DNA from: Sporosarcina ureae
GTDB taxonomy: Bacteria > Bacillota > Bacilli > Bacillales_A > Planococcaceae
Reading direction: 5' to 3'
NCBI RefSeq assembly: GCF_002082015.1
Contig: NZ_CP015109.1
Span: 1,262,001 to 1,326,000, forward strand
Length of the DNA stretch: 64,000 nucleotides
Numbering within the stretch: the stretch's first letter is position 1; every line of letters begins with the position of its first letter. The translations under genes were made by a program, and so were the position numbers. Below the pieces are notes generated by a model that did no database searches, was not told the DNA's origin, and saw only the letters and a list, made by a program, of their open reading frames with translations. Positions 35,736 through 45,612 of the stretch are shown here, one piece after another.

Positions 35736-36055
35736 ATTAACCCATCCGAACTTTTATGGACAAGCGCATTCATCCACTCCCAATTTTCTTGTTTTGTTTC
35801 TAATGCCACGCTACCTTCATCAGTTAGATGATAATATTTTCTACGACCACTTTCACTTTCTTGCCAATACGATTTTACCCAACCTTTTTTCTCCAATCGT
35901 TTTAAAGCTGCATATAACGTTCCCTCACTCATTTCATACGTATCATTACTTAACTCTTTTAAAACCTTCACAATTTCATAGCCATATAAATCGCGTTGGG
36001 CGATTAGTGACAATAAAATCAGATCAATACTGCCCTTCATCATTTCCTGATCCAT
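35732..36055 (-). CDS. PadR family transcriptional regulator
   Basis: A 107-residue winged-helix repressor. MDQEMMKGSIDLILLSLIAQ, DLYGYEIVKVLKEL, the recognition region EGTLYAALKRLEKKGWVKSYWQ and SESGRRKYYHLTDEG are the family signature. The start is ATG 36055 after AGAGGTGAG; the frame is open further upstream to 36187 without a ribosome site and through the neighbouring gene. Its stop overlaps the start of the membrane gene by 4 bases. It likely represses this small operon. Confidence 0.9.
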   Translation of the reverse strand: MDQEMMKGSIDLILLSLIAQRDLYGYEIVKVLKELSNDTYEMSEGTLYAALKRLEKKGWVKSYWQESESGRRKYYHLTDEGSVALETKQENWEWMNALVHKSSDGLI

Positions 36056-36149
36056 CTCACTCACCTCTTTAATGCATAGTAACACGGTGTACATCGCATT
36101 GCAATGTATAAAAAAACACCTCATCGACTCTACTCGACAAGGTGTTCTC

Positions 36150-36518
36150 TCACTGTAAAGGTTTAGCATTTCCCTGTAATTCGTCAATCGTCTGCATAAC
36201 CAATGTGACGGCTTGACTCAAAGCACTTCCACCGCCAAGTGCCGCTGCTACACCGACCGCTTCCAACACTTCTGGAACTGTACAACCTGCATCCATGCAA
36301 GCTTTCGTGTGGAAAATAATACAATACTCACTATGGGCATAAACACTTACAGCAAGTGCGATCAGCTGCTTATATTTTTGACTAATTTCTCCTTCTTCAA
36401 AACTAATTTCTGTAAACGCATGGAATGATTTCATTAATTTCGGCAATTGTTCACTCATTGCACCCATACCGGTTTTATAATCTGCCAGTACTGCATCTGT
36501 AAATGTATAGTCTTCCAT
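36150..36518 (-). CDS. Carboxymuconolactone decarboxylase (AhpD-like) family protein
   Basis: A 122-residue helical protein of the CMD/AhpD family. KYKQLIALAVSVYAHSEYCIIFHTKACMDAGCTVPEVLEAVGVAAALGG contains the core pattern. One active-site-type cysteine is present in EYC-x2-HxK and another in KAC, but the strict C-x-x-C of AhpD is absent, so it is probably not a classical alkylhydroperoxidase. ATG follows GGGAGG. Monocistronic and divergent from the phosphoesterase gene. Confidence 0.85.
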   Translation of the reverse strand: MEDYTFTDAVLADYKTGMGAMSEQLPKLMKSFHAFTEISFEEGEISQKYKQLIALAVSVYAHSEYCIIFHTKACMDAGCTVPEVLEAVGVAAALGGGSALSQAVTLVMQTIDELQGNAKPLQ

Positions 36519-36619
36519 ATAGATCGCCTCCCGTTATAGCAATAGTATGTCCGATTCTTTGTTTGCTATGCAGTGATAAGGGATATGATATAAGCAATTA
36601 CATATCTAGGAGGTTACTC

Positions 36620-37117
36620 ATGAAGATTGTCATAACAGGAGATACACATATTCCCGGTAGAGGAAGTATCTTACCTTCGCGGTTAACAAACGAATGTGTC
36701 ACGGCTGATTTAGTTTTACATACAGGTGATTGGAAATCACTTGACGTAGTACGGATGCTTTCTGAATTTGCGGAAGTAAAAGGAGTCTCTGGAAATGTAG
36801 ATGGAGAGGATATAAAAGAACAGTTTCCATTGCAGCAGATCATTCAAGCAGGAGACGTAAAGATCGGCCTGGTACATGGTCATGGAGAGAACAAAACGAC
36901 TGAAAAGCGTGCAATTGACGCATTTGAAGGTGAACCACTAGATGTCATCATTTTCGGGCACTCCCACATTCCAATGCTCCGTTACATGAATAAGACTTTG
37001 TTGCTGAACCCCGGTTCCCCGACAGACAAGCGGAAAATGCCTCATTATTCATTCGCTATCTTACATATCGGGGATGAGATTCGTGCAGAATTAATATTCT
37101 TCAATGATAAAACATAA
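36620..37117 (+). CDS. YfcE/MJ0936-type metallophosphoesterase
   Basis: A 165-residue calcineurin-like phosphoesterase. All metal motifs are present: GDTHIPG (Asp8 and His10), HTGDW, GNVDGE (Asn), GLVHGHG and IFGHSHIP. Relatives hydrolyse phosphodiesters such as bis-pNPP in vitro. The start is ATG 36620, six bases after AGGAGGT; upstream in-frame ATGs lack a ribosome site. Stands alone. The physiological substrate is unknown. Confidence 0.9.
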   Translation: MKIVITGDTHIPGRGSILPSRLTNECVTADLVLHTGDWKSLDVVRMLSEFAEVKGVSGNVDGEDIKEQFPLQQIIQAGDVKIGLVHGHGENKTTEKRAIDAFEGEPLDVIIFGHSHIPMLRYMNKTLLLNPGSPTDKRKMPHYSFAILHIGDEIRAELIFFNDKT

Positions 37118-37129
37118 CCTACAAAATGA

Positions 37130-38149
37130 TTAGAACGTCCAGCCGCGTTTATATTGAACAGGAGATTCAATTTCAACGCCTAGCTCTTTAGCTGCTGTAT
37201 ACGCCCAATAAGGATCACGTAATAGTTCGCGAGCAAGTAATACGATATCGGCACGATCATTTTGAAGTATTTCTTCCGCTTGCAGCGCGGATGTAATCAA
37301 TCCTACCGCCCCTGTTGCAATAGTTGCCTGCTGACGAATTGTATCCGCAAACGGCACTTGGTAGCCTGGGAAAGGATGGATTGCAGCTGGTATTACACCA
37401 CCGGAGCTCACGTCGACTAAATCAACACCTTGTTCTTTCATCCAACCCGCCATTTCTGCATACTGTGAAGGATTCATGCCGCCTTCTTGATAATCTTCTG
37501 CTGAGATTCTGACGAATAATGGACCATCCCAAACAGACCGGATGGCATCAATCACTTGTCCTAGTATACGGTAACGATTTTCTGCTGATCCACCGTATTG
37601 ATCATCACGATGATTACATAACGGTGTTAAAAACTCATTTAGTAAGTATCCATGTGCGCCATGAATTTCAATTACATCAAAACCAGCTTGCTTTGAACGG
37701 ATAGCTCCTTGTTTAAATGCTTCAATCGTTTCTTCAATATCAGTAATTGTCATTTCCGTTGGCGTTTTATATTTTTCACTATATGCAATGGGGCTTGGAG
37801 CGTGAATAGTTCCGTCCACTGTCGCTTTTCTGCCTGCATGTGCTAATTGGATACCGGTGCGGGCACCTTGCTGTTTCATCAAGCGAACGATTTCGGTTAG
37901 ACCTTCTAGATGCTCATCTGACCAGATCCCTAAATCCTCACTTGAAATTCTTCCTTGCGGTTGAACAGCTGTTGCCTCAACGATAATTAGGCCGACTTGT
38001 CCAACTGCGCGAGTCGTATAATGTGTTTTATGCCAGTCTTCTACTTTACCGTCTTGATTATGTGAAGAATACATACACATCGGTGCCATTGCGATCCGAT
38101 TTTTAAATTCGACGCCACGTATAGTATAAGGACTAAATAATTTTGCCAT
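37130..38149 (-). CDS. namA: NADPH dehydrogenase, Old Yellow Enzyme (NamA/YqjM type)
   Basis: A 339-residue FMN enzyme that reduces alpha,beta-unsaturated carbonyls and nitro compounds. It has the YqjM-type redox-tuning cysteine in MAPMCMYS (Cys25), the substrate-binding histidines in QLAHAGRKA and [14 protein letters not shown], and the FMN phosphate-binding [13 protein letters not shown] region. The start is ATG 38149 since GGAGGA lies inside the longer frame from 38167. In B. subtilis the orthologue is induced by electrophile and oxidative stress. Monocistronic. Confidence 0.94.
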   Translation of the reverse strand: MAKLFSPYTIRGVEFKNRIAMAPMCMYSSHNQDGKVEDWHKTHYTTRAVGQVGLIIVEATAVQPQGRISSEDLGIWSDEHLEGLTEIVRLMKQQGARTGIQLAHAGRKATVDGTIHAPSPIAYSEKYKTPTEMTITDIEETIEAFKQGAIRSKQAGFDVIEIHGAHGYLLNEFLTPLCNHRDDQYGGSAENRYRILGQVIDAIRSVWDGPLFVRISAEDYQEGGMNPSQYAEMAGWMKEQGVDLVDVSSGGVIPAAIHPFPGYQVPFADTIRQQATIATGAVGLITSALQAEEILQNDRADIVLLARELLRDPYWAYTAAKELGVEIESPVQYKRGWTF

Positions 38150-38291
38150 GAGTAATTCCTCCTCCAATAGTTGCTAGGGAAAGTATAGCAAATCTATACG
38201 TTTTTTTAATGTTTAAGGATTTTAAACCAACTTTATGAAACATCCGGTAGCACTCTCACGTATAGTAGACTATATAAAAGGAGGTCTTCAC

Positions 38292-38915
38292 ATGAAGCCA
38301 CTCATTTCGGTATGGACACAACCTAAGCAAACGATTCGGTATGTTCTCGAATATAAAACATGGAATTATAGTTTTTTCATCTTATTCCTTACTTCTGTTA
38401 GCGTCGGTTTGACATCATTTGCTGAAACGGACATATTACCTGATCTATCATTGCCTCTAATTATCCTGCTTAGTATACTATCGTCATTCATCGGGACTAT
38501 TATCAGCCTGTTCATTAGTTCTGCTCTCTACACATGGGTAGGTAAATGGCTTGGAGGCACAGGGAATTTCAAGGATATGGTGCAAATGTCGCCGATCGCT
38601 TCCATTCCGATGATCTGGATGATGCCGATTAACTTGCTACTAGTCATTATTTTCGGTAAGAACTTATTTGTTGATATGATGAACAACGCAGATGCTGCTG
38701 TATTTGGAACTTTATCTATTGTATTATTATTGACAAACTTACTCACACTAGCGTTAGGCATTTTCAGTACTGTGATTTTGTCTAAAGGTATCGGGATTGT
38801 CCATCACTTATCTTCTTGGCGCGGATTGGGTACGATTCTAATTGTGACTGGCTTATTTTTAGCATTAATGATTCCCTTTCTACTCTTCTTGATATTTGTT
38901 CTACTTGCTTACTAA
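38292..38915 (+). CDS. Yip1-family membrane protein
   Basis: A 207-residue integral membrane protein with five or six hydrophobic segments. The N-terminal MKPLISVWTQPKQTIRYVLE is typical of bacterial Yip1-domain proteins, followed by LGGTGNFKDMVQMSPIASIP in the loop before the conserved helix. The start is ATG 38292 after AGGAGGT. Function unknown; bacterial relatives are often encoded singly, as here. Confidence 0.82.
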   Translation: MKPLISVWTQPKQTIRYVLEYKTWNYSFFILFLTSVSVGLTSFAETDILPDLSLPLIILLSILSSFIGTIISLFISSALYTWVGKWLGGTGNFKDMVQMSPIASIPMIWMMPINLLLVIIFGKNLFVDMMNNADAAVFGTLSIVLLLTNLLTLALGIFSTVILSKGIGIVHHLSSWRGLGTILIVTGLFLALMIPFLLFLIFVLLAY

Positions 38916-38924
38916 ATTCCATAT

Positions 38925-38966
38925 AAAAAAACTGAAGACAATACCATTTCTGGATTTGTCTTCAGT
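38925..38966 (-). terminator. Terminator of the DJ-1/PfpI gene
   Basis: Stem ACTGAAGACAA (38931-38941) with TTGTCTTCAGT (38956-38966), followed on the minus strand by seven T. Confidence 0.85.
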
Positions 38967-38997
38967 CTGTTGTAAAGCCTAACGAGCTTTGCATATT

Positions 38998-39552
38998 TTA
39001 TTTATTGACCATTTTCATGAATTCCCTCATTAAACCTGGAAGATCAGGCCAAGCATGTCCTGACACTAGATTTCCTTCTGTATGAAGATCTTTTTCAATA
39101 TATGTGGCACCCGCTGCTGTAACGTCTGGCTTACATGCGATATATGCCGTATATTCTCTGCCCTTCATTAGATCTGGAATAACAGATAACACCTGTGCAG
39201 CATGGCAAACTGCTGCCACTGGTTTATTTTCTTCAAAGAAATGACGGACAATAGCCGGTAAGGATTCGTCTAGACGAATATACTCTGGTGCGCGTCCACC
39301 TGGAATAATGAGCGCATCGTAGTCTGCAGGATTAACATTTTTAAAGGCAATATGCGAATCCAGTCCATACGCTGGTTTTTCCACATATGTTTCCATTCCA
39401 TCAATGAAGTCATGGGTAACGGTATATAATTTCTTTACTGCTGGTGAAGCAATAGTCGTGTCAAATCCTTCTTCCAAACAACGATAATACGGGTAGAAAA
39501 TTTCCAATGCTTCCACGGCATCTCCGCCAAGAATCAATACTTTTTTACTCAT
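38998..39552 (-). CDS. DJ-1/PfpI family protein
   Basis: A 184-residue class I glutamine-amidotransferase-like protein. The nucleophile elbow is AAVCHAAQVL (Cys near 115), the acidic partner lies early in GDAVEALEIF, and ALIIPGGRAPEYIR is a family hallmark. Members act as deglycases, chaperones or intracellular proteases; which applies here is not determinable. The start is ATG 39552; the upstream in-frame GTG overlaps the GGGAG ribosome site. Monocistronic. Confidence 0.88.
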   Translation of the reverse strand: MSKKVLILGGDAVEALEIFYPYYRCLEEGFDTTIASPAVKKLYTVTHDFIDGMETYVEKPAYGLDSHIAFKNVNPADYDALIIPGGRAPEYIRLDESLPAIVRHFFEENKPVAAVCHAAQVLSVIPDLMKGREYTAYIACKPDVTAAGATYIEKDLHTEGNLVSGHAWPDLPGLMREFMKMVNK

Positions 39553-39698
39553 ATGCAGATCCACTCCCTTTTCTGAATTGTATTACTACTTTACTTCATT
39601 CGACAATTTGACATGGAATCCTTTTTCTTTCAATGAAATACTCTTCTTCATGTATGGTTATCTCGAATGAAACCATATTATGACGAGGAGGGATTTCT

Positions 39699-39872
39699 AT
39701 GGATCAAGATATACGTCATTTGTTTCATAAAGGAACAATCAACGAGGAAATGGGACTGGAGTTTGAAGCCACTGCCGAAGAAGCTTTACGCGCTCGGAAA
39801 AATGCAAGTGGTAAAGAGTATCGCGATGCTTTGAAAGAAGTCTATCGTGCAACAGAAGATAAAAGAAAATAA
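39699..39872 (+). CDS. Small charged helical protein, unknown
   Basis: A 57-residue gene with GAGGAGGG six bases before the ATG and a terminator directly after the stop. The protein is highly charged and likely helical (MDQDIRHLFHKGTINEEMGL, then EATAEEALRARKNASG and YRDALKEVYRATEDKRK). No membrane segment. No family recognised, but translation signals are strong. Convergent with the permease gene. Confidence 0.75.
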   Translation: MDQDIRHLFHKGTINEEMGLEFEATAEEALRARKNASGKEYRDALKEVYRATEDKRK

Positions 39873-39877
39873 TTCGT

Positions 39878-39914
39878 AAAAAAGCCCGACAATGAGCACT
39901 GTTGGGCTTTTTTA
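39878..39914. terminator. Bidirectional terminator
   Basis: Stem AAAAAAGCCCGACA (39879-39892) pairing with TGTTGGGCTTTTTT (39899-39912), one wobble; T-runs on both strands. Confidence 0.88.
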
Positions 39915-41213
39915 CATCTTACTATACGTGTTCCCTTTCCTTCTGCGTATCATATATTGCTCAATAATGATCGCGAGGATCGTTCCTGTAATTAATCCGT
40001 TAGATAAGGTTGAAGCTACCACGGCAGGAAGTTGCGACAGACTTTCTGCTGGGACGAACATTGTACCTATACCTACCATCAATCCAAATGCTACGGCTTG
40101 GCGCGCACGTTCTTTTTCTGGATCCGCATCGAGTTCATTGAATGCCATCGACACCATTTTCGTAAAGATTGCGAAAGTCACAGCGTATGCAACGGGTGCA
40201 GGCAAAGCCGCAAATATGGCCATGACACTTGGAAATAACGTGATACACACTAAGAGCGTGCTACCCATAATAAATGGTTTAATGGACGGCATACGTGTCG
40301 TGCCTACAAACCCAGCAGAACCTGATATCGGTACGGATCCAATAGCAGAAAAGGCTCCTGCGATCATATGAATGAATCCTGAGGCATATGCTCCTTGGCG
40401 TAAGCGATCGGGCGGGTTGATTTGAAAAGATTGCTTCAATAAATGTTCCATGACACGAATCGATGCAAGCATATTGGCTACTAATAATAATGTGATAAAG
40501 ATCGCTGTCACGAGAACGCCACTGTCCCATACAGGCTTTCCATAGACGAACATTTCCGGTAGTTGGATTAACTGATCGGACACTTTTGCGATAGTTGGTG
40601 TTTTACCTAAGATCAAGAAAATTCCCCAGCCAAGTACAATTGAAATCAATATCGCATATTTAGATATGAACGGGCGTTTGTTAGCCATTGCAATAAATGT
40701 GATCAATAACACTAGGAAACTTCCAAGTAAAATGACTGGGTCCAGGTAGTCTCCTGCTTTTTCAACCCCCAACATTCCTTTCACAAAAGTTCCGCTTAAT
40801 TGTAGGATCAGCAACATTAAATAAGTGAATGTGATCGCAGGTGTGAAGAGCACTTTCATTTTTGTAATAACTCCCGTTGCCGCCAGGATAATGAATAGCA
40901 CTCCACTGTACAACATCCCACTTTGTAATGCCTGTAAAGCGTCTGTCGACGTTGAATAAAAAATGCCGACCATTCCGGCATAGACTACATAGATCCCCCA
41001 CCATAAGCCAGCGGGTCCTTCATTGATTGGCATTCGGTGCCCGAAAAATGCTTGAATTAAACTGGCGATGCCTAGGACGAATATAGTCCGTTGCATGAAT
41101 AGAGAGGTGGCTACTGCATCCATGCCAAAAACGTGCGCAATCGCGATAGGCGCTGCAATAGATGATGCGATGAGAAAGACGGTCCATTGTATGCCGCCTG
41201 CTAAATGTTTCAT
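39912..41213 (-). CDS. NCS2-family xanthine/uracil permease
   Basis: A 433-residue membrane transporter with about 12-14 helices. The family pattern is visible in HRMPINEGPAGLWWGIYVVY (first half) and in AFSAIGSVPISGSAGFVGTT near residue 295, which is the substrate- and proton-coupling region of nucleobase symporters. The substrate is a purine or pyrimidine base, exact one unknown. ATG follows GGAGGAATCATTCA. Transcribed alone. Confidence 0.85.
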   Translation of the reverse strand: MKHLAGGIQWTVFLIASSIAAPIAIAHVFGMDAVATSLFMQRTIFVLGIASLIQAFFGHRMPINEGPAGLWWGIYVVYAGMVGIFYSTSTDALQALQSGMLYSGVLFIILAATGVITKMKVLFTPAITFTYLMLLILQLSGTFVKGMLGVEKAGDYLDPVILLGSFLVLLITFIAMANKRPFISKYAILISIVLGWGIFLILGKTPTIAKVSDQLIQLPEMFVYGKPVWDSGVLVTAIFITLLLVANMLASIRVMEHLLKQSFQINPPDRLRQGAYASGFIHMIAGAFSAIGSVPISGSAGFVGTTRMPSIKPFIMGSTLLVCITLFPSVMAIFAALPAPVAYAVTFAIFTKMVSMAFNELDADPEKERARQAVAFGLMVGIGTMFVPAESLSQLPAVVASTLSNGLITGTILAIIIEQYMIRRRKGNTYSKM

Positions 41214-41387
41214 TGAATGATTCCTCCGATAATGCTGTGCAAATTAGAATCCGTCTAGTATACCATGTGAAAGATGTTTTTAGTTTTTTATCAGTAGTTT
41301 ACTGATTCTGTTTCCTATTCATTTTAACGTAGCTTAGAGAATTCAAAGCAAGCCACTCATTATTTATAGTCACGGCACTACCTCGCG

Positions 41388-41446
41388 CAACGCAAAAGGA
41401 CTATCGCAAGAAGCTGTGAAACCACCGCTTCATGAATAGTCCTTAG
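41388..41446 (-). terminator. Probable terminator of the penicillin acylase-type gene
   Basis: AAGGACTAT (41396-41404) pairs with ATAGTCCTT (41436-41444) with a long loop; the minus strand continues in CCTTTTGC. It begins 11 bases after the stop. Confidence 0.55.
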
Positions 41447-41456
41447 CCGCTTCCAA

Positions 41457-43820
41457 TTACTTCGCTTTCGGTTGCAATGTCAGTACATGTCCGTCAGGTA
41501 TTTCTTGTGTCATGAGTGTCTCGTGGTAGTACCCTTTTGCCCAGTCCTCTGCTTGGTCATGGAACCATTTGGATTTTAGGTGTCCGCTTTGACCCGGTCC
41601 GACGACATGATATGTTTTGGTTAAGTCGTCCAGATCAGCAACGAAACGCCACGAGGCACCGTGGTTGACGGAGCCGTCATCTTTGAAGGCAGCTGCTTGT
41701 ACGGTAATAGTAGATCCACCAATTGGTTGTTTTTCGGGATTTAATAGTTTTTCAAATACCGGTGAGGCACTTGCTAGTGGGTGAGGGAATGTCAGTTGGT
41801 GATAGTTGCCCCATGCCCATTTTTGTTGCTTGTCACCAAAGTCATTGGCAATTTTTTTCATTGCATTGCCGAATGATTCATACACCCATTGATCGATACC
41901 TTGCTTTTCTTCTAACCAGACGCTTTCTTCTCCGTTATAGCCTTTACGAAGCAATTCATCTGTAATTTGGTTTTTTCCTGGCATTAATTCATAGACATCC
42001 ATAGGCATTTGATCTCGGAACATGTCAATTTGCAATTGTTTCATCCACTTGTGAAAAATTAACGGAGCACTGCTATCTTTTGAATCAACTTGATCCCATT
42101 GTTTCAACGTTGCCAACACTTCTTTGTAGTCACCTGATTGGTCTTGTTTCTCTACTGATTCAATCATCGAATCAAGGAATTCTGCTGCATAGAGGTTTTT
42201 TTGATCCATTTGCAGTTTCATCATATCCTCCACTGTGAAGTGATCTCCTTCTCGCAGCACTTCTGCAATCCGTTCAAAGCGGTATGGCTGTGCCCAAAAC
42301 TTTGTGATGTGATATGGATAATTTTCATCCACTACTTCATTATTCGCGGTGGCGATGAAACCTTCCTCAGGATTCACTACACGCGGCAGTTCATCGTATG
42401 GAATATAGCCTTCCCAACCATGGTCGGAAGAATCTCCCGGCACTGCCAATTGTGCATCTCCTTGTTTACGGATGGGAATGCGACCGTTCGCTTTATATGC
42501 AATCGTGCCGTCCGTCGAAGCAAAGACGAAGTTCTGTGCAGGTGCGTGAAATTTCTCTAATGCTTTTTCGAAGCTATCCCAATCTGATGATTTATTCATC
42601 TCCATAATGGCTTCCAGTTCAAGAGTCGGCTCAAGTGCCGTCCACTGCATAGAGAACAACGCATTCGGATCTTCATCTTTGTACATTACGTCTGAAATGA
42701 TAGGACCGTGTTTCGTGACGATGACTTCATATGGAATATCTTCAGCGCCTTTAACTTTGATCGTCTCATTACGTATTTCTGCTTGCTCCCACTTGCCGTC
42801 ATAACGGAATTGGGCTTTTTTACTTGGATGTGGGACCTCAATGTAAAGATCTTGCACATCCGGTCCAACATTCGTGACTCCCCAGGCGATGTCTTCATTA
42901 TTACCTAAGATGATTCCTGGAATCCCCGCAAAGATTACTCCCTCTACATTTTGTTCAGGAGATTGTAGATGCATTTGGTACCAGATAGAAGGCGTGCTTA
43001 GACCTAAATGCGGGTCATCAGCCAGTAAAGGTTTACCAGAAGCCGTTTTTTCTCCTGATACTACCCAATTATTACTACCATTGAATTCAGGTGGAGAAAG
43101 TTCCGGTAGAAAACGTCCCGCCACCTCTACTTCATGTTCTTTATTAGCCGTCATAATGGACTCTGCATTTTTCGGATACGTCAGGAATAAATCTTTCACT
43201 TTCTCTTCTGGAAATGCATTAATTGCCCAGTGGCGGAATGCTTGCGGTTGCCATCTACCTCCTAAGTCATAAGCCATATATTTCCCAATAGTTAATGAAT
43301 CTACTGGTGTCCATTCTTCAGGCTCATATCCAAGCAGCGCAAATTCATAGGACAATTTCTTTTCAGATGTAGCTTCTTCAATGAATGCATTGACCCCTTC
43401 TGCATACCAGCCAAGCACTTTTTTAGCATGTTCTCCATAGCCTTCATATGAAGCTTCCGCTGCATTTCGCAGACTGAAAGTACGGAATAACTTATCCGTA
43501 TCGACAGCCTTGTCACCGATGACTTCAGCTAGACGACCACTTGCCTGCCTGCGTGCTAAATCCATTTGAAATAAACGGTCTTGTGCTTGCACATAACCTT
43601 GCGCTCGATACAGGTCTTCATCCGAAGCGGCGTGGATATGCGGCACTCCCTTGCGATCACGTGTCACAACTACTTCTTGATCAACGAATGAGACTTGATG
43701 TTCTCTTGCTATCAGTGGTTTTGATTTTGATATGTAAGCGTTTGCAAATATAGCAATTAGAACCACAACAATTGATAGTATACTAAGTGCCCACAGCGTA
43801 ATTTTCCTGCCTCTTCCCAT
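41457..43820 (-). CDS. Penicillin acylase family protein (Ntn hydrolase)
   Basis: A 787-residue exported or membrane-anchored amidohydrolase. An N-terminal hydrophobic segment (WALSILSIVVVLIAIFANAY) is followed by an alpha chain starting near VVVTRDRKGVPHIHAASD. The autocatalytic site is FNGSNNWVVSG: cleavage before the Ser near residue 248 frees the nucleophile. The beta chain then carries the conserved GIPGIILGNNEDIAWGVTN. The gene is of normal length for the family and has no gap. Natural substrates may be acyl-homoserine lactones or N-acyl amides; not determinable here. ATG follows AGGGGG. Confidence 0.9.
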   Translation of the reverse strand: MGRGRKITLWALSILSIVVVLIAIFANAYISKSKPLIAREHQVSFVDQEVVVTRDRKGVPHIHAASDEDLYRAQGYVQAQDRLFQMDLARRQASGRLAEVIGDKAVDTDKLFRTFSLRNAAEASYEGYGEHAKKVLGWYAEGVNAFIEEATSEKKLSYEFALLGYEPEEWTPVDSLTIGKYMAYDLGGRWQPQAFRHWAINAFPEEKVKDLFLTYPKNAESIMTANKEHEVEVAGRFLPELSPPEFNGSNNWVVSGEKTASGKPLLADDPHLGLSTPSIWYQMHLQSPEQNVEGVIFAGIPGIILGNNEDIAWGVTNVGPDVQDLYIEVPHPSKKAQFRYDGKWEQAEIRNETIKVKGAEDIPYEVIVTKHGPIISDVMYKDEDPNALFSMQWTALEPTLELEAIMEMNKSSDWDSFEKALEKFHAPAQNFVFASTDGTIAYKANGRIPIRKQGDAQLAVPGDSSDHGWEGYIPYDELPRVVNPEEGFIATANNEVVDENYPYHITKFWAQPYRFERIAEVLREGDHFTVEDMMKLQMDQKNLYAAEFLDSMIESVEKQDQSGDYKEVLATLKQWDQVDSKDSSAPLIFHKWMKQLQIDMFRDQMPMDVYELMPGKNQITDELLRKGYNGEESVWLEEKQGIDQWVYESFGNAMKKIANDFGDKQQKWAWGNYHQLTFPHPLASASPVFEKLLNPEKQPIGGSTITVQAAAFKDDGSVNHGASWRFVADLDDLTKTYHVVGPGQSGHLKSKWFHDQAEDWAKGYYHETLMTQEIPDGHVLTLQPKAK

Positions 43821-43999
43821 GTTAATCCCCCTTTAGAACTTAGTATACTATTAATATTCTGAAATTACTTTAATTATTAATCTTTAGTAGGGTCACATGA
43901 TAATCGACGGGAAATAAAGTAGGGTGGCGCGTCTCAGACTGATGCTTTAATCCGCCTTCACTATGTAAAGATTTTGTCGCGCTCTAAGGAACCAAAACA

Positions 44000-44046
44000 A
44001 AAAGAGAATGCCCCTAGAAGTCACGAACCTCTGGGACATCCTCTTA
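44000..44046 (-). terminator. Terminator of the baeRF-type gene
   Basis: Imperfect stem AAAAGAGAATGCCCC (44000-44014) with GGGACATCCTCTT (44034-44046); T-rich continuation on the minus strand. Confidence 0.65.
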
Positions 44047-44055
44047 TGGTATTAC

Positions 44056-44850
44056 TTAACGGGATTCGAAGATTTTTTGGATGACTTGATTATTGTTCGA
44101 TTTTCCAAAGTTTTTATGAATACAGCTTTCGGGTTTTTCACGCAAGATAGACGCAAAGCTTTTGGCCAGTTCCGCTTCCCCTGCCACATGCACTTCTTTC
44201 CATCCGCGCTTCTTCTTCATGTTGCCGACCACAGCACCCATGTCTTTATAAAAACGATCTAAATTCTCTTTTAATCGATGATCAAATTTGTCTGTATGTC
44301 CTCCTACTCCCCGCTGTATAGAAGACTTGATCATCTTTTGTTCTTTCCAAACGTCAAGACCCGAATCAAATTCATACACTGTTTCGTCATGGACTTTACC
44401 CATTGCAGTATCCAAAATCCGGACATTGCTGTAACTTGGGAGTATAATTCCCGCTTCTGGATATGCTTGTAACATATACTCCAATTCATTCGTCATCGCT
44501 TGACTTTCCCAATGAAAGCTCGTCTTAACTGCCACTTGAACATAATGAACAGACCAAATTTCAGGATCAGCTGCTGCAAAAATGATAGCACCCTTCGCCA
44601 AATCATTTTGCTTATCTTCAACTTCCTTCATCACACGGTCTTTCACGGAACGAAATGCAGTCAATTCTTTTTCATCTCCAGATGCGACGAGATATTCATC
44701 AAGTCTTTTCAAGCCTGATTTCAAATGAATTCTCCACGCTGCTTGCTGTTGGTCAGGATCAGCAGGATTCGTGTTTAAGTATACGGACAGCACACATCGA
44801 TCATCACAGTGAAATGCTTTCAACTTTTTCAACTCTTCACTAATACCCAT
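44056..44850 (-). CDS. baeRF/VLRF1-type eRF1-like protein
   Basis: A 264-residue soluble protein. The N-terminal half (CVLSVYLNTNPADPDQQQAA, then KSGLKRLDEYL) and the C-terminal half (VHDETVYEFDSGL, QRGVGGHTDKFDHRLKENL) fit the bacterial eRF1-like (baeRF/VLRF1) proteins, related to archaeal-eukaryotic release factor 1 and proposed to act on stalled or damaged ribosomes. The GGHTDKFDHR stretch sits where the peptidyl-hydrolysis motif lies in relatives. ATG follows AAGGAGG. Not tied to neighbours by an operon. Confidence 0.7.
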   Translation of the reverse strand: MGISEELKKLKAFHCDDRCVLSVYLNTNPADPDQQQAAWRIHLKSGLKRLDEYLVASGDEKELTAFRSVKDRVMKEVEDKQNDLAKGAIIFAAADPEIWSVHYVQVAVKTSFHWESQAMTNELEYMLQAYPEAGIILPSYSNVRILDTAMGKVHDETVYEFDSGLDVWKEQKMIKSSIQRGVGGHTDKFDHRLKENLDRFYKDMGAVVGNMKKKRGWKEVHVAGEAELAKSFASILREKPESCIHKNFGKSNNNQVIQKIFESR

Positions 44851-44953
44851 CCAATCATCCTCCTTATTCCCTCAGCTGTAGCATGCCCGCTGAAATGAAT
44901 ATTACAAGGGAATAAGAGCTGTGAATTTTTTCAAGTATTAAGATCATGCTTTA

Positions 44954-45586
44954 TCAAAAATGCCCAGTTTGCAAAAAACGTGCAGTTAATTCAGCTACTT
45001 CTTTCTGATGATGGATTTCTTTATGTCCATATGGCAAAGCGATAAAATCAGATAGTCCCGGATAATAAACTGAATCCAATTCTACCCGTCCATCATTTGC
45101 GCCTTGGATTAACTTTCCAAGCCATAAATGATTGCGTGTCCCTGCGATTGCACCAATTGAATAGCTAGTTATGTCCGGCAAATTCAGCTGCTCAATATAC
45201 GTTGCGTTTAACGACCGTAATGTTCTATAGCACTCAGTGTATCCCGCAATTTTCCCTGCCACGTGCGCAAGTCGACTTCCTCGATTAGGCGTGGCAATTT
45301 GCACACAGTGACCAATTGAATCCATCCATTGTGTTTCCTGTAATACTTTTCGAATAAGTAGACCACCTGTACTGTGGCCTACTAGATGGATGGGTGTTTT
45401 TTTGTGTGATACCATTTCGGATAAAACTTCTTCCACAAGAAAAAATGATTGATCAAATTCATGATAAGTGAACGATAAGTCGAGTGATCTGCAATGAAAG
45501 CCATGCTGTTCTAAATAGGTAAACAATGTCTGCATATCACGTGAGCTTTTATTGAAACCATGAAGCAAAAGAACCTGTTCATCCAT
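44954..45586 (-). CDS. Lipase-like alpha/beta hydrolase
   Basis: A 210-residue cytoplasmic hydrolase. VLLLHGFNKSSRDM is the oxyanion region, HLVGHSTGGLLIR contains the nucleophile Ser72, NDGRVEL supplies the likely acid and YGHKEIHH the catalytic His. The GHSTGG elbow and IATPNRGSRLA segment resemble PGAP1-like/triacylglycerol lipase-type proteins. No signal peptide. ATG follows GGAGTGATCGC. It starts 26 bases after the GH3 glucosaminidase gene, so the two may form an operon. Confidence 0.82.
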   Translation of the reverse strand: MDEQVLLLHGFNKSSRDMQTLFTYLEQHGFHCRSLDLSFTYHEFDQSFFLVEEVLSEMVSHKKTPIHLVGHSTGGLLIRKVLQETQWMDSIGHCVQIATPNRGSRLAHVAGKIAGYTECYRTLRSLNATYIEQLNLPDITSYSIGAIAGTRNHLWLGKLIQGANDGRVELDSVYYPGLSDFIALPYGHKEIHHQKEVAELTARFLQTGHF

Positions 45587-45612
45587 GCGATCACTCCTTT
45601 TTCGTTAATTAG

